This document shows, one piece after another, positions 1 through 12,200 of a DNA stretch of 64,000 bases; positions within the stretch are counted from its first letter, which is position 1; each line of letters starts with the position of its first letter. The position numbers were made by a program, and so were the translations under genes. Origin of the DNA: Stenocarpella maydis (Eukaryota > Ascomycota > Sordariomycetes > Diaporthales > Diaporthaceae); the NCBI GenBank assembly GCA_002270565.1, contig NQMI01000036.1:62001-126000 (forward strand). Direction: 5' to 3'. The notes under the pieces were generated by a model that ran no database searches, was not told the DNA's origin, and saw only the letters and a list, made by a program, of their open reading frames with translations.

Positions 1-262
1 AGGTGTCTAGTAACAAATGCCGTCAATGCAGGTCTCGCAACAGAGACAGTTAGCTTCAGCACCTTCAGCTGACTGCCTTCGGCAGCGCCTCCTTTGGGCA
101 AGTGCTGGATGTCGGCCATCAAGTCCTGATAAATACGGCTGTTACGTCGCTACCTTTATCCCAGCCGATGCTCTGAGGAGCTCAACTTTCGAGACCGGTT
201 TTCTTTTTATAAAAAAAAGGTCATTCTATCAGCGTCGGCTGCCTTCTGGTTTGGAGTGAAAC
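1..262. other. 5' flank, no gene seen
   Basis: Non-coding lead-in to the threonine-aldolase-type gene. Only a short A-run near 210-220 stands out. I see no convincing coding frame, RNA gene or repeat. Confidence 0.5.
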
Positions 263-1744
263 ATGCTTGTGGAGGACAAGAAACCAATGGGTTTTTGGGG
301 TCAGCCCGAGCTGACAGGGGCTGCATATGATTTCAGAAGTAAGCAAACAGAGAATGCCTATATCGGCGCAACTTACTCGAACTTGTGTTCTCAAAGCCAA
401 GCTCAGGCGGGAATGCGAAAAGCAGGCGCGGTTGGAACAGGAGAGGGGCAAGATCTAACCAATATCATAGGTGATGTGATTACTACGCCATCAGTGGGCA
501 TGCTCGATGCTATCAGACGAGCCACTCTGAACGACGATGTTTACGGAGAAGACCGAACCACATCGGCGTTCGAGCGCGAGATGGCTGCCATATGCGGAAA
601 GGAGGCGGCCGCCTTCGTGATTACAGGCACCATGGCCAACCAGCTTGCACTGCGCACCCTCCTCAACGAGGCACCACCTTACGCCATCCTGGCAGACGCT
701 CAGTCTCGTGAGTCTGGATTTTCCTGTTCAATATCTGGCTGGACGCGATGCGGGCACACGAAAAAACAAATATTGAAAACGAGAAGCTTTTGGTCTTGGT
801 CGGCTTCTGATACGAGGATCATGCAGACATCGTTCACTGGGAGGCGGGTGGTGCGGCGTTTCTCAACGGTGCTATGATACAGGCCGTCCGCCCAGTGCTG
901 GCCTACGACGTGCACAAGGCGCCGACACGCGTGGTGAGTATCGAGAACACAAGCTCGGGAACAGTGATGCCGCTCAAGGAGCTGCAACGTCTTCACGCAT
1001 GTAAGTCAATCCTCAGAAACTCCGAGCTACTTCCGGGTTTCCAAGTGGGAGACACCCGCCCGCAATGCATTGGTTTCAGTTCAGACCAAGGGCAGTCAGC
1101 TGCTGATTTCGGCCGCAACAGGGGCGCAAATGAATGGCGTTTCGGTTCACATGGACGGCGCACGTCTTTTTGATGCTGTTGCAGCCAGCGGAGTCTCACT
1201 AAGAGACTTTGCGCAGTATAGTGACCTAGTCACGCTCGACTTTAGCAAGAATCTGGGCGCCCCTGTGGGGGCTATGGTGCTTGGCCCAACACCTGCGATC
1301 CGAAGATTGAAGCGGACGCGTAAGGGTATTGGCGGTGGGATGCGACAAGCTGGCGTACTGGCCGCTGCGGCCCGTGCGGCCGTCGTCGAAAACTTTGGTC
1401 TGGGAGGACTCGGTTCGGTTGGTATACTGCCGAAGAGCCATAGTATTGCTAAGCTTGTTGGGAAACTTTGGGTCGAAAGGGGAGGGCATCTGCTCCGGCC
1501 GGTCGAGACAAACGTAGTGTGGGTAGACCTCAAATCGCTGGGGATCGAGGAGAAGGTGTGGAATACGGTCGGCAAAAATTTCGGTATTCGTCTCGATGGG
1601 AAGAGAATCATGGTCCATCATCAGATTTCTGACGAGGCTGTGATAAAGCTCCGAGGCGTCATTTACGAGATCCTTCCCACCAAGACAAAGAGGATTGGCT
1701 CTCATGGCACATGGGTTGGATCCAGTGCAAGAGCAAGATTATAG
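263..1744 (+). CDS. L-threonine aldolase-family PLP enzyme
   Basis: Predicted exons 263-338, 471-707, 827-1000 and 1122-1744 (369 aa). Introns are 339-470, 708-826 and 1001-1121, all GT-AG, and joining them restores family motifs: YDFRSDVITTPS near the N-terminus, SHIVHWEAGG, then HMDGARLFDA (the Asp contacts the PLP pyridine nitrogen in the family) and DFSKNLGAPVG. Lys205 in that last motif is the expected Schiff-base lysine. Family members cleave threonine or allo-threonine to glycine and acetaldehyde. Some fungal relatives in peptide-toxin clusters, such as TOXG, are alanine racemases, so the exact substrate is open. The first intron is 132 bp and has no stop in frame, so an unspliced reading gives a false 44-residue insertion. 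ATG 263 is the first in-frame start; ATG 287 is an alternative. The neighbour downstream on the same strand is a drug-type MFS pump. Confidence 0.85.
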
Positions 1745-2518
1745 CCCCGTCTATAACTTGAGGTTCAGCGGCCTTTAGCTTCTGCGGAGTCCAATAAAAT
1801 TGTGCTCAAAGTATTAATGCTCGCTGTAGTAATAATGATCATTGCATTCGAGTGTAACTATCCAAGCATCCAGCTGTTGCTTCTCCTCAAGCAATTCAAC
1901 CGAGACCGGCCACTATCTTTTCCAAGATAACGCAAGACCTGGATGCAAGGGAGGCTTGTATAGGCAAGATCAGCGAAAGCAGAATGCCGCCATTGTGATC
2001 TGCATAGTAGCATGCATATCGCTGCAGGTAAGAGCGATACCACTCCAAGGCTTACCTCAGCACTAAAGACGAGGACTTCCAGTCGAGAACTTAGAATGAC
2101 TGAAGACTGAGTGCCACATAAAGGCATTGCCCGTTCTTTAGTATAATATTATCTCACACTTAAATGCTCAAGAGTCTGGACCGCTACTGATTGGGCAGTA
2201 AGTACGAGTCCATGAACTTCGCATGTGAGGGTCTTGGTGATTGTTTTGACGCGAATGACCCTGTGGGGTGATTCATTGACTGACTTAAGAGTAGTCACTT
2301 TCTGTGGCCTCCTCGGTACAAACTAGATCCGCCGGTGACCCCTCAAGATTGGAAGCAGTCATACTCAGAGGCTGTGCTTGTCTTTGGTTTACAACTACCA
2401 CTCGCCCTGTCCAAGTGGCACAGGAAGTCAAGAGGTCATAGCCTGCCTGGTCGGATTCGACTTGCGGTCTTGTAACCTATCCAACATCACTGTTCGCAGT
2501 CACGCCCAGTCGGGAACC
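1745..2518. other. Intergenic, no gene seen
   Basis: This 774-bp spacer lies between the aldolase-type gene and the MFS pump and should hold the aldolase 3' UTR and the pump promoter. An open frame from 2378 runs into the pump gene in frame. I read it as 5' UTR because it lacks family similarity, and ATG 2519 has a good ACC context. Confidence 0.5.
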
Positions 2519-4584
2519 ATGCATTCCTCCAACCGCAAACATGGTGTTGAGGCTGAGGAGTCAAGACCGCAGTATTCTGAAGTTAAAAATACAGTGCCTT
2601 CCGAAGCCCACTCCCAAGATGGCAATGTCAAAGGAGTTACACACGCAGACGGTGCTATAGACTATGTTGACTTGAAAGCCGTTGGAGGCGACTACACAAT
2701 GATGCGTCCGGGATACTTCCGCAGCCCACAATTCCTTGGAACCTTGACGGTAAAAAGAACCTTGAGCGAGGCTTGGACGTTACCTAGCTAATGCGAAGCC
2801 AGGCTCAATGCCTTGCTAGTATCTGCGCCTATGTGGGCTGGGTGCTGCCCTCAAACACTTTGTGCGCCATATGATACTTCTTCCTGGAGGAAAAATGTGC
2901 TAACTCCATCGCAGAAGCCTCATTAATGCAGACCTTGGCCCGTCTCTTAACATCACCTGGGTAGCGACCATGTTCACCATGGGTTCCTCTATCGGCTTTC
3001 TTCTCGTCGGCCGACTGTCTGACCTCTATGGCCGGAAGTGGATGGTGCTCGGAACTTCAGTCCTAGGCCTGGCTGGCTGTGTCATTGGCTCGTGTGCCCA
3101 GACCGTCGAAACTCTCATCGTTGCTAACTTATGCAACGGCGTGGCAGCTGCCGGCCAGTTATCATTCAATGTCGTTATGGGGGAGCTCGTTCCGAATAAG
3201 TACAGGGGGCCAGTCCTCTCTTTCATCCTTCTCTCTTCTCTCCCGTTCGCAGTGTTTGGTCCCGTCATCGCCCGGTCTCTCTTCGATAGCACGGCCTCAA
3301 AATGGAGGTGGAGCTACTACATGGGGGATATCCTAGGTGTCTTGTCCTTGGTGCTGTATTGGCTTTTCTACCACCCCCCGTCCTATGACCAGCTCCATGT
3401 GAACGGCAAGACCAGATGGCAAATGACCAAAGACTTAGACTATGTCGGAATAATTCTGTATGTTTCCGGCTGCGTTCTTTTCTTGGTCGGTCTTTCATGG
3501 GGAGGATCCGCTTATCCCTGGGCGAGCACGGAAGTTCTCTGCACACTGCTCATCGGCGCCGCGACTTTGATCGCGTTTGCTACGTACGGTGAGTGGGCCG
3601 AGAACCCATAATCCGATACATCATCAAGCTGACTTCATACGTACAGAGAGTTTTTACTGCAAGGTGCAGCCACTAATGCCTCCGAGGATGTTCAGAAATT
3701 TTGGCTTCGTGGCCATAGTCGCTATCGCAACCATCGGAGCCATGGTATACTTCTCGCTGACCGTCCTCTGGCCGACCATCATCGGCACCATCTACACGGC
3801 CGACTCGATGCAAATCGGCTGGCAGAGCTCAGTGGTCGGCGGCGGCATGCTCCTCGGGCAGACTATGGCGGGATTCTCCATTTCATATGTGCCCAAAGTG
3901 AAGTGGCAGTGCATCGTCGCGTCGGCCTTGGCTCTCGCATTCTCTACTTCTCTGACGGCCATTTCCCCGGATCGGTGGGCTGCAACTATAGCACTAGGGA
4001 TTTTACTTGTCATCTGTGAGTTTCAAGTCGATGCATAAAACCGTATCTCCCTCTTCACTGCATGGTGTTGACATTTCTCAGCCGCCGGCTTCATCGAAAA
4101 CATCTCCTTGCCTGGCGTCACGCTTGTCTGGGAGCCACAAGACATTGGTCTCGCAACGGGAGTCCTGGGCTCCATACGCAGCCTTGGTGGTGCTGTCGCG
4201 ACAGCCCTATACTCATCTGTCCTTGCAAACCAACTAGATAAGAATTTGCCCAAGTACGTCGTGCCAGCTGCCATAGGGGCTGGTCTCCCAGGCTCCTCTA
4301 TGGAGTCCCTGTTCTCTGCCATCACAGCCGGTGACCTCTCCCAGGCCCCTGGTATCAAGCCCGAGATCATTGCTGCCGTTGGTAGCGCGCTCAAGAAGGC
4401 ATACACGAGTTCCTTTAGGGTCGTCTTCTATACAGCTATCCCCTTCTCTGTCATCTTGCTGCTGAGCGCGTTCCTGGTGCCGGATATGGAGAAATTCCTC
4501 ACCCACAATGTGGCCAAGAAGCTCCAGGAGAAAAGCATCGTGGCGGGATCTCAGGAGAACAATGAGGAGACGCAACATGTGTGA
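2519..4584 (+). CDS. MFS efflux pump, TRI12/siderophore-type (DHA2-like)
   Basis: Predicted exons 2519-2749, 2803-2861, 2915-3588, 3647-4015 and 4082-4584 (611 aa). The introns are 53, 53, 58 and 66 bp, with CTAAT/CTAAC/CTGAC branch-like sites. Splicing restores FLGTLTAQCLASICAYVGWV and VLPSNTLSLINADLGPS, which lead into TMSSIGFL-type helices. The MFS signature loop GRLSDLYGRKW follows transmembrane segment 2-3. Later motifs WGGSAYPW and SLPGVTLVWEPQDIGLA are typical of TRI12-family trichothecene/siderophore pumps. About 14 hydrophobic segments are expected from length and family. It is probably a plasma-membrane H+ antiporter; the substrate cannot be read from sequence. The gene sits downstream of, and on the same strand as, the PLP enzyme, which may hint at a shared metabolite pathway. 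Confidence 0.87.
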
Positions 4585-5150
4585 TTATTTTCTGGGAGAA
4601 TATCGAACAGTGTGGTGATAGGCTCGTTTTGAGAAAATGATCGGCTTGGTGAGATGCATTCAATGCGGCTTTTGCCACGTTCGTTGCTTCGGGCATGTTC
4701 CATTTTCGGCGTGGTGTGTTAAGCTATTCTAGCGAAAATATCTCTTAGCTAGACTTGAATATAATAACACACTGACGATTAATATCAGGGTATTGGTCTT
4801 TTCACTAAAACATGTTTCTAAACTTGATTTCAAGCAAGAAAACGTTGATCTAGGCAACGCTAATGCCAAATTACCTAGGTACCTGGGACGACGGCAAGTA
4901 GCTCGTTCCGCAATTGCTGAGGTGATTTCTTCCTGTGAAGAGCTTAGCAACACACCACTGCCAATTAGCTCTTTCATTAGCAGAATTTAAGTACAAGAGG
5001 ACATGCCTCTCACTTTTTTTTCATTGATTTGAATTCTAGAGCTATCCTTGTACTACTTGGATGATATACAATCCTGCCACCCTGGCAAAATCACTGACAG
5101 ACAATCCAACGGGTTCAGCGGCCGGGACAAGAAGAAAGAAAGAACGCCTA
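4585..5150. other. Intergenic, one ACCTAGGTAC palindrome
   Basis: Non-coding, becoming AT-rich. It holds ACCTAGGTAC at 4873-4882. No gene seen. Confidence 0.5.
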
Positions 5151-5751
5151 GGCCCAGGAAATACCCACACGTGGGTAATACCCAATGGGTACCCGAGGAC
5201 CCAAGGGTAATTATAATAAAATTACCCACAGGTTCTAGGTAGGTACCTATAGGTCCTAATTTTAATATTATAAAATTAATAGTTTAATTTCCATGCTAAG
5301 TTTCTATCCTACCTACTTAATTCGGATGGTTATAGATTAGGATAAATAATATAAGATTATCTGTTAAACCTCATTTTTAGTATTAATCTATTATTAAATT
5401 ATTTATTTTCTAAATATGTAATAAAATTACCTATATGATTACCTGGGACCTATGGGTACCCAGGACCTAGCGATTATGTAAACCGGGACCTAGGACTTGG
5501 TATCTTTGTATGGGTACCTATGGATGGGTATTTCCTAGGCCTATCCATCGCCTCTGGCGGTACCTTCTTTTTTAGACTAGGCGACTCTTAACGAAAATCA
5601 ACAAATTCTACAGTCAAATTCTGCTTATATGCCATATCGACGTAGTGCCCGTCTCAGGATTCATAGGTAATTTTATCCCTGTAACTACCTATCCTAGTAG
5701 GTCCTGTAGATACCCATTGGGTATTATCCATGTGTGGGTATGTCCTGGGCT
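5151..5751. mobile_element. MITE-like element with 41-bp terminal inverted repeats
   Basis: Positions 5151-5191 and the reverse complement of 5711-5751 match at 37 of 41 bases by eye. The element is about 601 bp and is flanked by TA on both sides (5149-5150 and 5752-5753), which would fit a TA target duplication. The interior, about 5240-5440, is very AT-rich and has no coding frame. GGGTACC/CCTAGG-type short palindromes recur inside. It looks like a non-autonomous DNA transposon remnant. A Tc1/mariner-type origin is an inference from the TA flanks only. Confidence 0.65.
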
Positions 5752-6398
5752 TACTTGATTAAAGCACATGTAGACGATTGTATATCCACATAGTGTGAAG
5801 ACCGGGCGAGGTATTGGGGCCGACCATTCTGCCTGTGCCAATGACGAGCAGCCTCTCAATATTTTTCTTCGACTACTACCTAGGTACAAGGCTATTCCCC
5901 TGCAGTCACTGCGGGAGGGGATGGGGAGAGACTATTTGAACTCAGGTGCAAGCAGGGGTGACAACCTGGAAACCCCCCCCCCCCGGGCCCCCCTTCCGCT
6001 GCGCTCAACTTACACAATTCATCTGGGAGGAAAGACTCTCATCACACTCCTCTACAGGTCTCTTTGGGGACAGGAGTCATGGTGCTTGAAACGCATCTGT
6101 TACTAAGTGGCCATTGCTAACTGCAGTGTGACTTAATATGGTTCATAAAATCAATTGGAAGGAAGGATAAGTTTTGGTTTTCTATTATTTCCAAGTACCT
6201 AGGTATGTAAAGGCGCACTAAAATTGGAGAGGTGCTGGCGGCCCCACTAAAAAGGTTCAGATAAGCGCGATAAGATCAAATCCCTGCTCCTCACTCGAAT
6301 TTTTTAGCCTTGAAGAAGCTACTTCGAACTCTGCGACCAAACCGATTCATCAATCCGACCCTCACTGAGACCGCCGAGGCCGTGATTGCTTGCCTGCC
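5752..6398. other. Intergenic, upstream of Utp8 gene
   Basis: Non-coding. It holds ACCTAGGTAC at 5878-5887 and ACCTAGGTAT at 6197-6206, plus a long C-run near 5970-5985. The Utp8 promoter should lie at the right end. The open frame at 5795-6106 has no recognisable content. Confidence 0.5.
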
Positions 6399-9298
6399 AT
6401 GGCTGCAACATTCAACATCCAGAAGCCATACGTGCTCACCACCCTCCCTCGACCTCTGAACCGGCGGGAAGGTGCGAGCGCATATAAAATTGGTGATGTC
6501 TGGGGCCAGCAGCCTGGGTCTAAGAAGAGGAAGCGATCCGAGCTGGCAGTCGGCATTGACGGCGAGGCTTTGAACCTTTACGATGTCAGTTCCTGCCCTC
6601 CTGCCCTGCGCCTTGCCTGCATGAACCTTACCTGCATGAATGAATGATTACTGAAGTCCTAAAGGTACCATCTTCACGGCTCATTACATCCTACCCCGTC
6701 CCGCCCCAGTCGATCTTCACCTGTTCTCCATGCTCCGCGAGGTCCCGAGTCGCGAAGAGTAAGGACGTCATACGGTACACCTACATCTCTACCAAGAACC
6801 CGAAACCCGAGGTCACTCTGTTCAAAGATGTCATTGGAGCTTCCGGGGAGACCACCTCGACCACCTTGACCGAGAAGGTGGACCACGCCTCCAAACTCGT
6901 GCACCTGAGCACGGCTACCACGACAAGCGCTGCGAGTGACAAGGGCCGTGATGCGGCCCCGGACCTAGTGGCTGTCGCAGAGGATGGGACAGTCATCTGC
7001 TTCCAAGGCGACAGCCTCCGAAAACAGTGGCAGACATCTCCGGAAATCCTGAAGCAGGATCTTCCCGCCGTGCCCAAGGCGGCCCGCCTCCAGGTCGAGC
7101 TCGTCCAAGCTACAATCGCAAGCGATGTTATTGGGGGGCTATTTGGAGGCAACAAAGATGCCTTCGCCGCCTTCCTTCAAACCACACAGGAGGACACCTC
7201 GACCCTGGACATGTTGCTGCTCGTCACGAGGATTACGGGCAAAGAAACACAGACGCGCCATCTCCATGTCCTTGGCGTAGTCTCCACCTCCGAGGCACTA
7301 GCCACCGGTCGGCTCATCCAGATACACACGTCTCCCATTCCTTCATCCTCGGCCCCAAGTGGGCCCGGCAGCCTCCGTCTGGATGTCGGTTCAGGGTCGC
7401 TGATGGAGCTCCAGGAGGATGGTCTAGCAACCTACGATCTGACCTCAAGTGTTGTCAAAGTTGACAGCAAGCTCGAGGTTCCGGAAGTAACGTCATTTGT
7501 GCGGCTATCCAAATCATCTGTCCTTGCAGCCAAGCAAGACTCTCTGGACGTTTACAACCCTGTCTACCAGTCTTTGCAGGCATCCTCTGCCATCGGCCTG
7601 GAAAACGTTAGCAAAGGCTCCAGCGGCGTGACCTTGTCGCTGGTGACATATTTTGTGAGACTGGAGATCGCAGTAGCAATCTACGGCGCGTCACTTGTTG
7701 TCGTGCAACTTGAAGCTCCCAGGACACGAGGCAAGAAGCGAAGAGCAGAGGGCCTCTTGATAGACTCGATAGGCCGTGGTATCCCTCAGCACAGAGATCT
7801 CATCAAGAAGCAGAAAACGGACGCCGAACCCTCGAGTTTCTCCGAGCACCTTCCAGGCACTGTCACTGGCACCTATTGGTCTGAATTCACTGCGGATGTC
7901 CAAAAGGCCGATGCCCTACTCGAAGCCGGGGACTTGGCTGGATTCGAGGAGCTTATGGCCACCAGGTTTGGAATCGCGACGAAACCAGCTGACGCAGCCG
8001 ACGAAAAATTAGACGAAGAGCAGTCGAGACTGCCAGAGTGGATATGGCCAAGCACACGTTCTGCGTACCCAACAGCTGACCGCCGGTGGGTCCTGTACAC
8101 GATCAATAGGGTATTCGGCTGGCAGGACGCTTCAGGATCAGACGCAGACCAGACGAGGCTGGTCTGCAAGCTGCCACAGAGCAACGTTTTGAACTGTCTG
8201 GTTGACGCGGGTCACCTCACCATATCCAACATCAAATCAGCCTTTAAGGATGAGCTCAGAGGCGTCGACGACGTGGACCATATTCTCGGCGAAGAGGTGC
8301 CTCAGGCATTGGTACAAGCAGATCCACCCTTCGAGCTCCTCCTGTCCTACCTCTCCTCAACAAAGCTGGGTGCTGCGGAGCTCCTCACAGCTGTTCGTTT
8401 GATCATGCGCAGTCTAGAACTCGTGCAAGACCCCACAAAAATAGCGCCGAAGCTACTCACGTTCGAATCAGAACAGTCAGATGATATCGATCCGGACGAG
8501 AGCATACTCAACGCAGACCAGAGCGCATTCGGCCACGAGCTGGACCGTCTAGAGCAGGAGCTGGAAATTACAGAATTCTACCTGGGCGACCAATCCACCA
8601 TTCGTGCAAGAGGTCTAAGTGTAGCGTTCGGCAAATTGGGGAGTTGCCCTCGCGATTCCACTATCCGTACCCTGCGGCGCAGCTACAAGCCAGAGGAGAT
8701 TCTATCGCTTATCTACGTGCTACGCATGGAACTCGTCAAGGACGGCTGGACGACACGATACTTGGACTCGACCCGCCTGGACGAGGACGACGAACTCGAT
8801 GCGCCACCAGATGGGAGCATCAGTCTCCTTGCGGACCTGCTCTGTAGGTGCATCGACGCGGTCGGGCCGGGCGGCTGGCTGATCAACGACGCAATCGTAG
8901 CGGCCGGCGCCGGAGACCACATGGACTCGGCAGACTTCCTCGCTTCGCTGAAGCTGGAAGTTAGCGCGGCGCTGGAGGGCGTGCAGGAGGCCGTGTTCCT
9001 GCGGGGCATCCTCTCGGAGGTGGTCAGGTATGGGGCTCAGGTGCAGAAGGCCGAGGCGGAAGCCGGGCAGAAGCAGAGGCGCGGCGATGGCAAGGTGGTG
9101 GTGGTACAAGGCTACGGAAGCACCAAGGCAACCGGTGCGGAAGCCAGCATGTTGCCGCTTGGCATGAAGGTCAAGGATAGAGTCTCGGCAGAGAAGATCG
9201 TCTCTGGCGGCGAGGTCGCCAGGAGGAGCAGGCGAGAGATCGGGCACCTGATCAGTCAGACTGTCGGGGAGTACTCGAAAGAGGGTATCAGAATATAA
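6399..9298 (+). CDS. utp8: U3 snoRNP / t-UTP subunit Utp8
   Basis: Exons 6399-6584 and 6665-9298 (939 aa) with an 80-bp intron at 6585-6664 in phase 0. The N-terminal half resembles the Utp8 beta-propeller family: LTTLPRPLNRREG, a KKRKRSELAVGIDGEALNLYD block and SSRLITSYPVPPQSIFTC across the splice junction. The C-terminus has the helical Utp8-type tail ending GEYSKEGIRI. In yeast Utp8 belongs to the t-UTP/UtpA complex, which starts assembly of the 90S pre-ribosome on nascent pre-rRNA in the nucleolus. It has also been linked to nuclear tRNA export. Lys/Arg clusters near residue 45 and in the middle (KKRRAEG) fit a nuclear protein. The start is ATG 6399 in a GCC context; the in-frame TTG upstream is not a likely start. 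Confidence 0.8.
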
Positions 9299-12200
9299 GG
9301 CTGCACGGCGAAAACAGTTAGCGAAGAGACGGCGTCGGAGTTGGCAATTTAGTGGAATCAGTCGGGGTAGATTTCAGTGCAAAAAGTGGTCGTCTGGACC
9401 CAGCAGCCACGGCCCCATTTTATCTGAGCAAAATAATTCGAGCAATACGCTCCTCGCACCAAAATCGGAGAATCAGTGCCAGGTTTTCTACGTGCGGAAC
9501 ATATCCCGTCTCTCCTGGGCGGGGCAAGGAGTTTCCTCCGGCAGAGAGAACAACGACATGCCAAGGAAACAAGGCAAGACACTGGCTTGCCTGGGTGTCG
9601 TCGAGCCGGAGAAGGCGACCGAGCTACACAAGCACAGACAGAAACAGGACAGGAATAATCACCCCAGGCGTGCAGGGGGCCCCACGAGGCAAAACACCAC
9701 CTGGGCACCGACATAGCACAGATGTCGCGTGCCGTCGCCAGTGACAAGCCCGGGAACCACGACACCTGCCTCCTCCCCCGCCCAGCCATCCACATCTAGG
9801 TATGCAGCGTTACGCCGCCATCACAGCACGACCAGCACTTGGTGGTTGTACGACAGAGGAGCGAAGGAAACCTGAACAGCGGCCGGTGAGACAGGAAAGC
9901 AGCGTTGTCTCGCGGGGACACGTCGAGAGGCCCGCTGATTGGACCGGGTCGGCCACCGGGGAAGAAGATTACAGCTCTGCTCGACACGCCCGTGCGCGCG
10001 GAGGGTCTCTTGTGTGTGACAAGACGGCTGGCGGTGTTGCCTGAGGGCTCGAAGCCCGAGCCTCGGAAGGTGGTCACCTGCAACGTAGGCGCGCACATTT
10101 CCGTAGCCGGGGAATTACCATTCTATCTTGCCCGTACTTTAGTGCTTGGGGAACTCGTTGCCTTATGCTGTGGACGGAGACGCGGTGGATACGGCGGACT
10201 GTACAGGTCGGCTGGCTGGCGGGGCTTCTGTTTCTGTGCCCTGCGCGCGTGTGTTTGCGTGTGTGGACTGCCGTCCTCTCGCCTCTGCTGGCCGGCCGGC
10301 TGGCTGAACCCTCAGGCATACTTTGCGGGCATACGACTATGTATTGAGAATTTGCCCAAAATGTGGGCAGCAGAGCCGCATCGCCAGTCTCCCCTTCGAG
10401 GAAAAGTAAGCGCTCCGACAGTCACACGTTATCACGAGTTACTTGAGTCTTTGGCAGTGTCCAGGTACATGGGAGACCAGGTGGTCTGTAGGAATCCACC
10501 TACGGATAACAGGCACTTTGTATGGGAATTGCGCCTGGCGTGTCTGCCTTGAGCTATCGTCAAGCCTTCTCTTACATGGGCCAATCTTAGTATGGGTTTG
10601 TTTCGTTGTGGTGTGGTGTGTCTGTCTGTGCCCGTGTTGGTCTGACATCGCGTAAGCCAAGCAAGCAGCTAGTTCAAGCACTTGGGCTTCGGCCTAAAGA
10701 GCCGCATCGCAAACCGATCGGAGCAAAGGAGGCATATTGAATGGCGAAGAACGAAGCCGGCTTCTTTTTTTTTCTTCTTGTTTCGATTAGAGCGGGCAAC
10801 AAGGCTGGTCACTGCCTGGAAAATGCCAGGGACATCGTTGCCCTTCGTTTTTGCTCCAGTGGCATTTGTCGTCCAATGCACGTGTACTTTACTAGTAAAG
10901 GCCACCAAGCTCACGGTTACACGCGGCTCATACCTAGGTATGTTAGCTTAACATCCACGCGCCCTTGAACAGGCCAGAGCGATACTGGCGATTCTGATGG
11001 GGGTGGGGAAAAGTTTATTTTCTGATTATATGGGACGTCGGTATGACATCCAAATGACTGTCCTTGGCTAGATAAGCTTGGAAATTCTGGGCAGTGACTC
11101 ATTCCGCAGGTGGCTAATCAGTTGCAAGACTGCTGCATGGCAATTCCGGGCGAGCCGACGCTGGACGTCTTAGTATGCGACTGCAAGTATCAATGTACCC
11201 GAATATGCAAATTCGCCATGGAAGTCTGGTGCTTTTTTTTTTTTGGGGGGGGGGGAAGGGGGGTCCATTGGTTGAATTATGGAAGTACTATTCTATTTTC
11301 ACATATCCTCAGGATTATATCATGAAGCTAAGTGCTTTCGCCACACTGTTACGAAACTTCGCAAAGCGCTGGCTTTTTGTAATCCTGGATCTAATGTCTA
11401 TATATTACTGCATGTCGTTGATGAACTTATTCACATGGTGTAATTACATAGGTACCTTTGCTGTACGCCTGGTCACATGGCCGCTGATCCTTGGTAAAAT
11501 TGCGCCTTATACGTCGTTGAAATGACGTTGGAAATAGACTTGAGGCAAACTGCCAGGCTTACCAGCACTTGCGCCACACCCGCTGGATGTTAGGACATGG
11601 TTGGGTCTCTCCTGCTACTGGGGTAATGTCACTCGATACCCAGGGTGAACGCCTTGCCGACGCTCATCTCGTTATGTGCACTGTCGAGACATCATTCATG
11701 ATACTCCTCGAGGATCAGCTGAGCCCGCCCGGCCAGGAAAAAAACCTCTATTGCCCGCCGGACGTCATGCTCACTCAGGAAACCACCATCCTCGAAACCT
11801 TGGGCCGGGAAACACCGGCTCAAGAAGTGGCGGGCAGCAGCCAGGCCGGCAGAGTAGTTGAGCAGCTGGACCGTGAGCTTGACTTGCCGACGGGCGACTC
11901 CTGAGGAGCCCAGGAGGCGTGCCCACCGTGTTTTGAAGATCTTCGAATTTTGGGCTAGGCTAGCTACCTACTTAGGTTTGTTTCCGGCCGAGCTGCTCGA
12001 CGTGATTTACGACGAGGTGGGAAATACCGTTAGCAATAAAATAAAATAAATTTAAAAACTTTCGTGGAGTCCTACTCGCCTCCGTAGAGGGGTTTCGATG
12101 ACACCTGGATGTGGCGAAGGAAAGATGCACTCGCGTGCTTGCTGACTGGGTAACCCAATTGTTGTGTCCATTTTGTCACCTCGATCAAACAGGCAGGGAG

